Assembly (NCBI GenBank): GCA_009869945.1 | Contig: WIXG01000053.1 | Span: 1-64,000, forward strand | DNA: 64,000 nt | Source of the DNA: Mesaphorura yosii | Lineage: Eukaryota; Arthropoda; Collembola; Poduromorpha; Tullbergiidae | Reading direction: 5' to 3' | Shown: one piece after another, positions 24,117-37,900 of the stretch | Layout of the letters: each line of letters starts with the position of its first letter | Position numbering within the stretch: the stretch's first letter is position 1 | Translations under genes and position numbers: made by a program | Notes under the pieces: generated by a model | What the model saw: only the letters and a program-made list of their open reading frames with translations | What the model was told of the DNA's origin: nothing | The model's database searches: none

Positions 24117-25920
24117 ATGTCGACCAAACCGATGGAGGTTGATCAATTGGATTCTGGAGCAACCGGATCATCTGAGGAGCAGGCAGAAATTGGGCTAAAC
24201 AATTACGTTGCTGTGGAGGAGATCTCTGGTTCCGGATCATTTGATATGGACGCTGGACTTGGGCCACAAAATTATGTTGATATCGAGATGTCTCATTTAT
24301 ATGATAATGAAGCTGGATTTGGGCCGAGCAATGGTGTTCATGTCAACAAGAGACGAATGTGGGTCAAGAAATTGGTTACCGTGAAGACAATGGGAGGAGA
24401 ATTCAAGATCTACAAATGGGTCAAGGAGGACCCAGGTAAGCTTATCTTAGCTTGTAGCTCATAATCTTGCCGATAACATTGGCATTGGCTGCTTTGTTCT
24501 CAAGATGGGTATTGTCCTGGTTCAGCATAGTAGAGACTACACAAGTGGCTGGGGGACACTTTTACTTTAGGCTATCAAGCTATTATTACCTGTTATCTTG
24601 GTAGGCAGTAGGGTTGGCTCCTATCACCTTTTTATGAACTGGGAATTCAGTGTAAACTTTAATAGCGCCTGTGATTGGTAGTCGCTCACGTCTAAGCTTC
24701 TGAACCTAAGAAAAGGCTAGAAGCTAGAAAATTTACAATCGAGTTCGAATTCTTAGTCTTAGTCTTTCCATTTACCAAGGGACTCACACTTCACAAGTCC
24801 AATTTGAGCTTAGCGACGTATTCAGTCAGTTTCCCATAATAAATGGAATTAAGAAGGAGGACTTCATGATTAATTTCATTGAATGGAGCCTCGCAGCCGT
24901 GTAGCAGCAACGAAAGCGAAAGGCGTAGGGCAACGGCTTCTAGCTTCAGCTTACTTTATTAGCCAAGAAGCCTTTTTGTGTTCCCAGTCAAAGGAACTCA
25001 GATTACGTAGGCTCGTTCTTATCCTGGAGGATAGACTGAAATGATAATATGTGGAAAATGCACATTTTCCGTCCCATTGTGGAGTCTGGATTCTGGATAA
25101 AAGGTTCAGCGAAAGATGTTTCGTTTTATATTCCAGAGAACTTATAAAAAGAGGCCGAATGGCTTCAGCCCAACTGTTTCAGTCAAGATCGCTATTTCCT
25201 TTTTGCCACCCAATTTTCTGGTCTGATGGTAATGATGAGAATAAAGAGTTTAGATTCAAAGAAGAATTTAAATAGATAAAGCCAAGCGTAGGCCATTGAA
25301 TGGAATGTAAGCGATGGGGACAGGCCACTCCAGATCCCAGATAAAATGACCGTTCCCATTCTCTTTCTAATTCCTGAACTCGGATTGAGATTGCAATTGC
25401 GAAGTAATTTTGAGAGATTCCTAAGCTTGCACGGCACACACTTGTTCTTTGCTTAAAATTTTGTCAATCTACAGCTCTAACTGGAGCTGAAGGGGCGAAT
25501 CCCAGGGATGACGATGATAGTGGCGAAAGTGAGGCCGAAACTGGTTATGGTGAGCTTGCACAGCACCATTTTGCTCTTTGGCTGTAATTTGCTTAAAACT
25601 TTGTCTATTGAACAGACTCGGATGGCTTCAAAACAACAATTACTGGGACGAGCGACAGCAGCTCTGATGAAGACTGTGGCGGTGAAGGCGAGGAGCGTGA
25701 AGGCGGTGGCGGTGAAAAGAAAAAGACAGCTAAAGTTTACACCGAGCTTCTCCCAGTGCCACCAGAAGAATTAAGTGAAGGAGAAGAAAGAAAAGAAATG
25801 GAAGAACTCCCGGAATCTGGATTTCGTTCGGCACTCATGAAGTATCCAAATGATGGCGAATGTTACGAAGACATTTTTCTTGGCATGGCCGGCGTTCCAA
25901 CTATAACCAGAATTTACTGA
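24117..25920 (+). CDS. acidic protein with a BCL7-like motif (divergent BCL7 relative)
   Basis: Three coding exons, 24117-24435, 25475-25549 and 25616-25920, join in phase to give 232 residues. Donors are GTAAG and GTGAG and acceptors CTACAG and GAACAG. Residues about 80-103 read RRMWVKKLVTV, two extra residues, then FKIYKWV. This resembles the BCL7 N-terminal signature (W-x-K-K-x-V-T-v then IYKWV), which marks a subunit of SWI/SNF (BAF) chromatin remodellers. The usual BCL7 start, a RAETRSRAK-like helix at the very N-terminus, is missing; about 80 acidic residues with an imperfect threefold repeat (IGLNNYV, LGPQNYV, FGPSNGV) replace it. The remainder is Asp/Glu/Ser-rich, with a short hydrophobic end (FLGMAGVPTITRIY). 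I see the motif directly, but membership of BCL7 and a nuclear role are inference. A weak ATTAAA lies at 25997. Confidence 0.6.
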
Positions 25921-28900
25921 TTCTTCTGATTCTGAGATTGCTCATGATTTTCTTGCTTATGAATTATGATTCTGTTGTTTTAATGAAGGTTTGCTAATTA
26001 AATTTCTGTTGTTGCTTGATTGAGAAAAGGAGTCCTGTGCCGTGCGTTTGGTTTGGGCTTGATTGGGTTCATCGTCTTGGAGTTGTCGTTGCCGGCCTGT
26101 CCTGTTCGCGTCTTTGCCGAAACACTTTTCAGAACCGATTATACATACAAAGCGATGGGATCTTATCTCTAGGGCGTCGAGTATTCCTCAAAGGACAACT
26201 TAAATTCTTTCGTTTCCAACTCACTGACCTGCCACTCTGAGTTATTTCGTACATGCACACTCACTCAAGCTGCATTTGCTGGGCTCGCTCGACGCAGTGC
26301 AGTGCAGTGCAGCGTGGCGTGGCGTTATTAGACGAGATGTTCAAAAGCGGATTGCACGATGATCCATTTCGCACGGAACCCTCATCTTGTGCCTTGTTTG
26401 TCATACATTTCCTTAAAAGATTAAAAAAGTAGACGAACTGCCTGCCTGCCGCTTTTGTTCTCGGTTCTGTTCATCTTCCGTCTCCTTTCCTTTCTTCTTC
26501 CGACTGCACATGCAGGAGACGCCCGGGCTTCCATTATTCCCGGTTTAAACAGAATCTCTTAATCTGCGTAAGCAGAAAGGCGCTGCGCCGCCTGAAGAAC
26601 ATCGTTTTTCAATAAGAATCACCAACAATGCCGCATCTTGCTTGCTGCGGTGCACTGTGCATGTTGACACTGCAACTTCAGATTAAGTCTTCCAGCCTGT
26701 CAACATTATTCATCGCGCCAGCTTCAGCTTCTACACCGAAGGAAAGAACTAAGTGCTCAAGCCTTCAATCTTCATCCGACTTGAGAGCACGGCACTGCAC
26801 TCGAGCGTTTAAACCGATTCTGATCCTGTTCGTCCGAACTGTTTACTTTGGGAATAATAAAGTGATCTTAAAATTGGCGTCTGAATACCGGGAACGGCAA
26901 CAAAGCTCCAGCTTACTTGTTTACTTAAGAGGATTTGATTAATTTGAGATGGGGAATGCGACATCGGTATCAGCATTCAGAGTCAGAAGACTTCTCGCTC
27001 TTCAAGACGACGGTCTTGCTGTACTGAAATTAATTTCACAACGTTTTACGAGCTATCTTTGCAGGCAAGCACTGCAAAAATTCTCAGGCGTAGTCGCTGA
27101 ATGTCACCGAGCATAAAATAAAACACTGCTGCAAAAGTCGCAAAAACTAGAGCACGGAGCCAGAATTAAAAGCGGACTCGCGAAAAATAAGCAAGCACAT
27201 GGATTTAATGAAATTCCTCACAAGCAGAAGCACAAGCAATGTCGCCGAGCACGTAGAAAACGTAAAACATAGACGATCATCAGCGTTCGGGCACACGCGT
27301 CACATTTTTTGTATTGCTAGTCGCTAGCTTTCCAAGCCTAAACTGGGCCAAGCCAAGTTTAATTGGAAAACGAATTAAGGGTGAATGGCGGATGGCGGAT
27401 GGCGAATATGCGAGAATCTTTTGCAAGCACCGTCCGGAAATGCTTATAAGTATTTCTGACACAATACGGCCAAAGAGAAGAATGCGAAGGCACGACCGGG
27501 TTGGTTTGCGACGGCAGTCCGATCTGCGCCCGGTTTAAAGTCATTGTCATTTACAAAATGCGATGCACAGCGAGCATGCACATGCGGAGCTCATGAAAGT
27601 TGATGAGATGTGTGGCGAGGAAGTCGCCATGGCTATTTGCTATTTCCCTTCACGCTGCTCGTTGTTCGTCGTCGTCAGGTCGGTTCTACTTTCAAGCTCG
27701 CGAAAATTCATTTACTTTTGTTTTGCAACATAATAACACACACGCATGATAAAAGTGAGGAAACCAGAAGTGAGACGACCGAGCAGAACGAGTGTGCATA
27801 AAGTTTATAGAGATGAAATGCGTCCTGGAATATAAAAATCTTCCGGGTGAAATGTGGTCTGGAATTCCAAATTTGCAAGGGAGAATATTAACCCAGAAAC
27901 TCACCTTTGCATGCTGCCTGCACGCTGCACGACTCGCACGTATAAAAACGGAAGGATCGGACGACACGAAACCGCATGCTGCTTCGAATTTTAAGACTCG
28001 CGCGTCTGAGCTCCGGATTAAATTAGGATCTCGCGGGCATTAAATTAATGAATTGAAAGATTATGTGAAGATTAGATTCGAGCTGCAAATTAATTGTTCC
28101 TGTCTCGGCCTCCAGCCTGACTCTTCGCTCCCACACAAAAGTGTGTTAATCTTTCTTGTTGTCTCGCACTTCATTTTTCGTCTTTCTCCTCTCCATGAAT
28201 CTGTTCATCTGCATTTTCTAATCTCATCCTGACAACGGTGTCTGCGTCGGAAGTTCTTTCCTTCGGGCGAAAGTCTTCGGGTGGCACGGCACAGCTTTGC
28301 AAGATCGTAGAGAGTGACGGGCGGGAGTCTGAGCCGAGACTCTCACTCACAACGGAGGCAAATGGATGAGAACTGAAGCAGGTGTCCCAGCTTTACTTTT
28401 AGGCCTTTGCCTTCTCTTGCTTCGACACTTTCACCGAGTATCCGATATAGTATATAGCTATAGATGCTATACGGGCGACACTGTTTCTGATCTCAAACGT
28501 TGCTCGTTACAGAATTTGAATCCGTGTCACACCACTTTCTCCTCGGCGTCTCCTTTCTCCGTCGTGCTTTGCTGCTTTCAATTATTAATAAAGTCTCCCA
28601 ACAATGGGACCGGTTTCTTTTCTTGGTTGCATTAGCAAGAAACAAGCGATCTCGAATCTCGACGGGGCGGAAAATGCCTCGACATGTGCTGTGCTGTGCT
28701 GCGCGTCTAATCAATCACAATCTACGGCGGCCTGCAGGAGCCGAAATTCGGCAGCGGGCACTCAAAGACCTGCTAATTAGGATCGGCTCGCCGAGTGTGT
28801 CATTGACACTTGATTTGTATAGAATTTGTTGTCGCTTTCATCGACATTGTAAATGCATAGTAAATAACTATGAATAGAAATCGTGTCGCTCGACGGACGG

Positions 28901-31900
28901 ACGCTGCCTGGACAATAATCGAAAGGCAGCAGCAGGAGCTCAGTTTCAAGCGAAATTGGGTCAAGCCACAATCGAGCGAGTTGTTGCTGTGCTGATGCAG
29001 CAGCGAACTCGAACGTAAATATGTGTGATATTTGGCTGAAGCAAAATAATCTATACGTTGCCATTTTAATAAATATTTCCACTTCGCTCTTCGATGCGTA
29101 TGAGTGTTGCTGATGTGCCGTGACTTGATAGAAAGCATGCGTATTTCGGGACTCGCATAATGCAAAGGGGCCGTGGCGCTCATGGAGTGGCGTAGCGGGG
29201 CAGATAGCAAGACAATAACATATTGTATTGAGACTGGGCAATAATGCACTCTATCTATTCAAATAAACGTACGGAACAGCAGCAGCAGCAGCCGGGCACA
29301 ATCAGTGCGATCCGAACGTCGAATGCGTTGCCGTTTTATTTTGTGTGTCATAACTTATGAACGAGCAAATGGCGGGCCGGGAAATGCGCGGGGCACGAAT
29401 CGAGAAAGATTTATGAAATCTCATACTTTAAAATGGGTGAAATGGGTAAGACGCTCTCGCTCTCCTCTTCTTTTATCTTTCCGTATTTTTTATTTCATTT
29501 CTTCCGTTGCCATTGGGCTCCCACCTTATTTGAATTCAAAAGACCAACAACCACATTTGTCATTTTTGTGCATGTATCGCGACGCGACTCGTGCTTTTGC
29601 CTTTGCGATTGCAATTGCGGGACAGCAGCAGTCACTGACTCGGCTGCCGTAAAGGGAAAAGGTAAAGCAGAGCGGAGCGAGCAGTGACGAGATCAGAGCC
29701 ACTTTTTTAAAATGAACTTGGGTCCTTGGCTTGCTGCTTTCACACTCGCACTTTCTTTTATTGTGCCCGTGTATTGCTGAGGGAAAAATGAAACAAAAAC
29801 CAGGCACGAAGGAGAAAAGGAAGGAATCTCGAACGAAAGAATTGAGAGCACGACGCTGAGGTACCTTCATGAATAAAAATCAATACATTGGCCACACACT
29901 CACTGAATTTTATAAACTTACATTTATTACCGAAGAATAGATATGCGCTGCGATAAAAAAAAAAGCGCAGGAGCCTGTAAAATGATCTCAGCTTTCTTTT
30001 GTTGTCACTTTAATGCGGAGCGGAGGCCATTGTTGGAGTTGTCGATTGTGTAACGCGTAACGCATAACGCACAAGGCGTTCTACTGCCGTAAGCTGGCAG
30101 TAAGCGCCAAGCGCTCTTTGTGTATAAAATATTTTCGCTGCAGAGCATCGACTCGGCGTATTACTCAATGGGTAACAATAATAGCAATAATAATGCAGGA
30201 GGAGGCTGGATAAGAATAGAAAAGAAGTCTTACCCTTTCGGCGGCACGACGATGCTCGAAGCGAACGGAGGATGTTGATAAAAATAATCATAAATTCACG
30301 CAAAAATAAATAAAAGAGAAAAGCCAGGTGCTCTCAATCGTTTGGATTTCCACCTACTTCTCGCAGCAATGCTGGGACAATGCCGTTTGCCATTCCATGA
30401 CTTTCTCCAAATCCTACTTTTCTTTCTTACTCTGAAGAAACTGAATGCGGCATTTTACGTATTCTTCACGGAATCGGCACAAGTGTGCTTCGAAACTGAC
30501 CCGATGACATGTTTATGAGTTACCTGGCTTAATGACCAAATGTCGCATTCAGGTCGAAGGTCGCATTGAATTAATTATTCATCCAGCAAATTTTGTCGCC
30601 TGCAATTATTTTTTCAGCACTGAAGACCTTCCACTCGAAATGAACTCGCAATTTTCACTTTCGCCTTCACCGAGCCGTCGAAGCTTTCTTCCTTTCTCGG
30701 AAATATTATTGCATATTTTGGCATCGGAAACTGGCGCATTTCTGACAATTCACATTCAATCCATTTCGTCTGTCTGTCAGAGGAGGCATAAACTCCGCTG
30801 ATATTACATTTGCAACTATTTTGATGTCTTCAATCCTCCATAAACCGAACCGAACATGTGCGAGATGGTTGAGCGTTGATCGCAGCCGAGAGGACACAAT
30901 TGCATCTCACGCAGAAATTGGATTCGAGCGCGCATAAGGCAATATTTGCTGACTCTCAGTATTCATTCACGATTTCATAAAACGGATAAAAATATTTATG
31001 TAGCATCGACGCGGCGCGGTGCAATAAAACTTGCTTTTTAATAATTCTAGCTCGCAGTTTTGGCTCTGTCGAGCACTGGACAGAACGGAGACGCTCCAAG
31101 AAATTGGAAGTCCATTCGTCGAGGACGGAATGGAGTGCATTTATTACAACTAAATATAAAATATGAAGCGCATTTGGAACGACAGATCGCCGTGTGGCGG
31201 CGGTGGAAAGGGGAAGAGACATGTAAATTATGAGCGTGGGGCGACAACGACAACGTGCTTTCACCCTCAAGAGCCTTACAGCAGCCTTAACACTGTTTAA
31301 CACGAGTCGTCGTCGTGCTCGGCGGCTTCGGCTTAGTTTGCCGACGCGGACGTCGCCGAGGCAGTCGAAAGGTACGGAATGCGAAGAGACAAATTTCTGC
31401 CGCCACAAAGGGCCGTGGCTGATGATGATACGGATCAGGATGATGAGGATGATGCTGATGAGATGAGATGAGATGAATTTCTCGTGCTGCCTGCCATTGC
31501 CGCCGCTCCATGTTGATATTATTGTTGGCATTTGCCTAGAGACAGGAAAAAGAAGCGAGTCAGTTGAGAGAGTCGCGACAGAGAAAAAGTTGAGAGATGA
31601 GAAAAGATTGATGTAATATGTATTTAAGCTCAGCGAACGTTAATAGAGAGGAGAAAGGAAGGCACGCAGAGGAGAAATAACATATGAGACCAAATCATTT
31701 TTAAATTGACATCTGAGCTGCTGCCTCTACCGAACGCTGAGACTAAAGCAAAGAGAAAGGCGGCCGGGCTCTGCGTTATAGCAGCAGAGAGCAGGCAGAG
31801 AAGAGCGAGCTAAGCGAAAAAGAAACCAAATCTTTGGGTTACATAATACTGATACTAATAATAATGCCTGCCTTCTATATAAATATGTACTTCAGCTTCC

Positions 31901-34900
31901 ATCACGAGTGATTGAATTATCCCTCAGCAGCAGCATGCCAACTACGAAGACAAATGCAGCATCGCAACGAAATGCTTCCAGGAGCCGAGAGCCCAGTCCC
32001 GTATCCGTTTAATAAATGTCATTGAATATCACGTACAGAGAAATATCGACGACGCGACGATTTTATAGACAAAAACTCAATTTGGTCGACAGGGCAGAGA
32101 AGAACGAAGAAGTCACTCTTGTGTCATACGCCAGTTTTCGATGTGTCCGAGTCAGACGTCAGGCCAGTGTGGGGCAGGAGCTCGTGTACGAATAATATTT
32201 CACTTGAATATTCCAAGATGCTGAACAACCCCAAGAATTTCGGCCGACTTTCCTGCATCGCGTCTTCGCATCGTGTTGAATGACTCATCAGGAGCATTAA
32301 AATCGAATTTGTGATTTGTCATCTTGACGGACAATTCAAAATTCGCCCTCAGGAGAAAGCAAAATAAGGAGAAGGGCGACCTGAACTGAATGTACGAACT
32401 GAACCTGAACTGAATAAGCCTTCAACCTTGTGCGTGACTTTCTAAAAATGGGTGCCACTTGAAATCTGTGAATTCCTGCCATTCGTGCCGCCTTCGCATC
32501 CAAACTGCGTGCTGCGTATTGCGTAATAATAGTTTAGCGGCCTCCATAAAATATGTAAAAGTTAAGCCCTTCTATCTCGTCTAAATTGTGGCTGTTGTGC
32601 GCGCAGCGCAATAATGCCAGCAAGCAGTAAGACGGGAATAATAAGATGAAAGAAAGTGTGGTTGAGTGGACAAATCCCTGTCTTTCAATTTATATTTGAT
32701 TATTATTTCGGGAGAGAAGGAAGCTCGCCGTCGCCGCTGCCGCGGCCCTGCGCTGTGATGCGCTGGAGAGACTTGAATATAGAGTTTCAATTTGTGGATT
32801 TAGTTTTTTGCTCCGCTCGTATCCGACTGCGACTTCTCGATGAAGAAAGCAGCAGCAGCTCCAAAAAAAGCCAACTTGTAGAAAGCTTCAGATCTCTTTA
32901 TTTCTGCTGTATTATTAGCAGAGCAGAAGGGATCGGCGGAGGAGAAAGACGGCGGCGAATGCCTGTGTATAATGCGGTTTGGACAGAATGAACATTTCAG
33001 ACTTTGTCTCTCCTTCCTGCCTTCTCCTCTTGTAAAATGCAAATCGGATTTGGTCGGATCATACAAGACAAAAGAAAGAGAAAGCACGAAGAAATGATGA
33101 GCTAAAAGAATTTTCCACTTCTCAGGAGACTTCACCAGAAGAAGACAACCCAACCTCTTCGCCTTTCTCCCGTTCGTCTTCTTTCCAGCTTCTGTTCTTG
33201 CTTGAACTTGCTTTCGACCAACTTTCGCTTTGGTGGTGGAGCGGATCAGCCAGCCCTCGGCAGGAAATCATACCCTTTCACGTTTTGAACGCTTGGCATC
33301 AGTGCAAAGTGTAAATCCGACATATCACGCTTACCTGTGCCGTTTCTTCATGATAATCTATCACGAATTTTCATGGACATGTGTTTAATTGACTTTCAAG
33401 ACGGGCCAAACAAAGAACAGTGTTACACATTTAAATACGACATTTTTCTGTATTGCAAACCGGAAATAGCACGGAGAATTTCTTTCTGGGTCTGTTTGTG
33501 GGCACACCGCTCGCTCCATCGCAGCAGCAGCCCATCAGAATTCATCGGCGCAGTTTCGCACTTGGCGGATTGAGCCGAGCCGAAATATTATAAATCATGA
33601 CGGAGTAGCAGGAGCCAGAGCGGAGGGAAATTGGGAATTTTTCATTTTCATGCTTCATGCACCGCCGAAACCACCACCAATTCCCAATCCATTGTGCCGT
33701 GCTGGAACTGGCACTACCACCGTCACCCTCGCCTAATATTCTATGCGTGCATGCGACAACGACAAGGAGCAGAATCCGACGGTAATGATATTGGAATTGA
33801 GGTTGTTAAGGATGAAGAAGACAATAACAAATTTCGAGCAGGGAACGGAGAAAGTGACAGAAAACAGATTACAATTGAAACCACACTAATAACATGCTCG
33901 TGCAGACTGCGTACGTACGCCTTACATGCGATTGTTGATTTTGTTTTTAAATCGACATCTTGACACTTTACAAAGCAGCGAATAAAACATTGTTCGGTTT
34001 AGGCATGACACACGATTAGCCTGGAAACGGCGATTATGATCCGTGCACGCTTTAGCAAGCGCCTTAGCTCGAATGGCATTTTCTGGACCCTTTCGGGAGG
34101 CTGTGAACTTAAATGAGTTAAACACGCCTGAATGACTGTTTTCTGACGTTTAATCGCTGAGCGGCAATGGCAAATTATAGCGAGCGTTTAATGATATCCG
34201 AACAAAACAAGCGCGCAAACAACCACAACAGAAAACGCGTGCAAAGCTTGTATGTATTTAGCTTGTATCATGGTTTCATTTATGATGCATATTTTATCCG
34301 CCGGAATTCACTGGGGACACTTCAACATATAATTTTATGCTTGTTGAATTCTGGATTCGAATCCCGGTCCCAGTGCCGGTGCTTTACTGTGCCTTCTTCA
34401 AATCGATTCTCACTTTACTGCTTGCTTGTTTGTCGCGCACAATCACGGACCCGAGGAAGCATGAATCGTTTCGCTTGCCAAACCAAATAAAATGACTCTT
34501 GTTCCTGATCTCAGTGATCTGGCACTTTGCGGGAGCTTACCACATGTTCGCCATTCTTAAGTCACATGCGAATATGCACGGCAGCGCAGGGCGCTTAAAG
34601 AGCGCACGTGTAATGACATTCGCAATTATGAGACGATAAGATCGTGCGTCATACGAGAAAATAAGTTACGTATCAGAATCACATAGTTTCAGCCTCGCGC
34701 AGCGCAGGCCAGGTTTCAAATTCACTCCAGGTTGACGATTTCAAAGTGGTTCAGTAGCTGTGATCCTCTTATCGTCCCACAAGATCCTTAATGACGTTGT
34801 ATTAATGACAGCAATCAAATATACACTACACACGGATTCTGAACCGAAACTGACTCGCAGCACTTCGCAGTCGCAGTCGCTTTTTCGGTCCCAGTAAAAA

Positions 34901-37900
34901 TTAAACCCAGTTTACAACCTGCGAATTGTAATTTAAGGCCCTTGGCTTCAGTAAAATTCCAGGCAGACTTTCCCATGCTATTTGCTTGTTACTCCGAAGC
35001 TTCAAATCGAATCTCCTGAGATGCCATCGTGTTAGACTTAATTGCATTCACGAGCATGTCTGTCTCTGTCGCATGAATTCATTTTTCCTCGCCCGCAAAG
35101 AGTAAATGCGTATGAAAACGTAAACGAGAACGTGACACTCAATTTAAGATTGTCCAACAGTCCATCGCGATATAAAAGATGATGGACCGGGCATTGAAGC
35201 TGCACGCTCGAGTACAAGCACGAAGAATTGAATTTCTCGTAAAGATGAGGCGATAGGAAGACTTATGAATTCTTTTCGCCATTGTTTTCCACCGTCCCTG
35301 CAAGAATTGAATTCTTGTGTCTTTCTTTTGTGTCAATTGTTTCCCTTTTTCATTTATCGCTCTCTCTTCAGTATCGTTTCTTCCACACAGTTTCACACCA
35401 CTTTTGGCTTCATTGTGCTTGCGTAGCGCTGGAACGGGATTCCATTGTGAAATTGTCAAAAGAATATAAACTAATCTTTTTCTTTTGATACTTCCACCGG
35501 CATGCCTGCCTCAGAGAAACTGTGAGATCAACGTGGCCAAAGTGAAAGTGAAGGCGACACGGCACAGTCAAAATGTCGTTACTGTACCTTGTCCGATATT
35601 AGAACCTATTTACGGAGTCCGTCCTACGATAAAATCTCACGTTTTCTATTGCCCAATCACAATTTGATTCCGAGTGCTTTTATTTCCCGTATTATCTTTA
35701 TATTGAATCTCAAACTTCACAGCGGCATTTGACCTGCTTCGAGAAAATCCGGGCAAACGCGGAGAAAGTCGCTGCAACATTTGCAACGATTCAAATGGCT
35801 CAATTAAATCGCTTTTTAATTAAGTTTTTAAATTGGAGAGCAATTTGGGCTCGTTGGCCCAGAATAATCACAGATTCAAGCCCGAGCAAGAATCACAAAA
35901 CGATGACAATAATTTGGGCGCCGCGCAGGACGGCAATTTGGGAATTATTCACCTTTCTCGCGGAACAACGAAGAACGCACGAAGTTTTGCTTTCTTCTTA
36001 TTATCGTATCGAGATCATTACTCGGCGCAGAGTCTTTTAAACCCTTTTCTGGTACTGCCGATTCCTACTACTGCTAATGCTTTCCCAAAGGATCCAATAA
36101 TAATAACTCGAAACTTTCTTCTTCCATTTACGGCGGCCAATCTTTCTTTGGAGAAATATTTCCAAGTGCGGCATTTTGTCGTGCCGGCCATCGCCATTGC
36201 CACTGCGCTTGGATGGCGAATTGATTCCGTTGTGCCCAAGACAAAAACGCCTGCGTGTCGAGTGTCGAGGAAGTTGCTGCCGGAGAGTATAGGAATAGTT
36301 GGAAAGAGATAATAATGGACTGGAATTCTTCGGGAGAATGTAGCATTATCGTTCGCCTTTCCTTGGATTCCGATTCCATTAGATTACAAGATGGAAACTT
36401 TAGATTCCTTCTTCTGGAGAAGGAAGGATAGTGCGGGCACGCGCGAGTTAAGCAGAGAGAAGGACGATGTCTTTATTATTTGTCTTTTTGCATTGTTTTA
36501 TAATACACTGGCGCACCGCACCAACTTTTATTGTATCTGCTACTGCAGTACAATCGAAGCAGTGCTGCACTGGCAGAAAGGAAGTCAGCGGAAGAGAAAT
36601 GCAGTGCAATATTCGTATCTCGAGTCAAGATCAAATATTTGTGCACCAATTCCTCTTCAGTCCTTAACTCCTTCTCGTGCCGTGCCTTGTCATTGTCGTT
36701 GCGTTGCCCATTGCCTTATTATTCCGCATCTCAAGAGAGCACGGAAGCAGGAAAGATGTTCAGATTAAGACTGAAGAAGCCGAAGCCGATGCTGATGCTG
36801 GAGTCATCCATTCTAAATTTTTTACCCTTGCCTGGCCTAGCCAAGAGACAATTTTAAATTGCTATTAACATGAACTCGCGTCTGCCCTCGTAATCGTAAT
36901 GGGAGATGCAATAACGAGTCGAGGAGCAGATTTGTATTTATTCGCTGCGTATTATTGCCATGCAGCAGCAACAGCAACGGCACTTTCCCGTTACCGTCCT
37001 TCGGGTAAGTTTACTCCAGAGAGCGGCGGAGACCGTTTCAATGCACGGGAATAATTTATTGCGCCCCGATATTTATTCAGAAGAGAGACGCGTTCTTTGT
37101 CCGTCTGCGCGCTTGTCTGCCCTCTGCGATTCACCGTCACCCACACCTTTACACCCGCCCGGCCCTCCTGATAGAGCATTCCCGACTCCAAATCTGCATC
37201 TCCATGATTCATTGAGTAAAAGCCACGTCTAAATTGACTGCAGCTTGCCTGGGCCATGACGTATATCAATGTGATCGATATTAAATATTAAACATGCATG
37301 GCTGCACGACGAAATAAATATCGCGGACAATAAGCCGCTGGTATTGCACTTTTCCAATTTCGCGGGGCAACGCGCCGTTGGATTCATCGCCTCGTAGAAA
37401 AATACACCGACGACGCGCAGCTGAAAATAACGCCGAGCCGAAGCCAAGAAAGATACGCGCTATTATTTATTGTTTTCTCTGATAATAGAACGGGAGCCGG
37501 CTGTGGTTGAGACAAGATCGTGGAACCATGGCTCAGGAGCGAATTTGCATGGTTGACTGCGAAATAAGAAAATGTAAAGTAAATACTTCACAGAGATCTG
37601 TGAGTGCGAACACAGGCTGCCCTGTGCTGCGAATGCGATGAGGTGTCAAGTTTTCAATAATAAAATCGCGCATCTTCATACGCGACGATAAAATATAAAA
37701 TATTCTTTATTGTGTTATTTCGGCTTGCGACAGAGAACAAGAAGATTGTTTCCATGAAATGGGAAAATCCGAGAGCATTCAATGTCTTACGCCATTCGTA
37801 TACACGAGGGAAAGCGTCAAACTCGCTCTGATTGGGCGGAAGCTAATGAGCTAAGATGCCTTTACGAAAGAAATGAGAATAAGACTCACTTCCGGAGTCT

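Noticed and set aside
30956..31531. 191-codon minus-strand frame, the longest in the gene-poor part
   Set aside because: Arg/Ser-rich composition arises from simple repeats (GAT block at 31421-31475), competing frames overlap on both strands, and no family is recognisable.
34353..34365. tRNA T-loop-like GGATTCGAATCCC
   Set aside because: The flanks do not pair into T and acceptor stems and no A box lies at the right distance.
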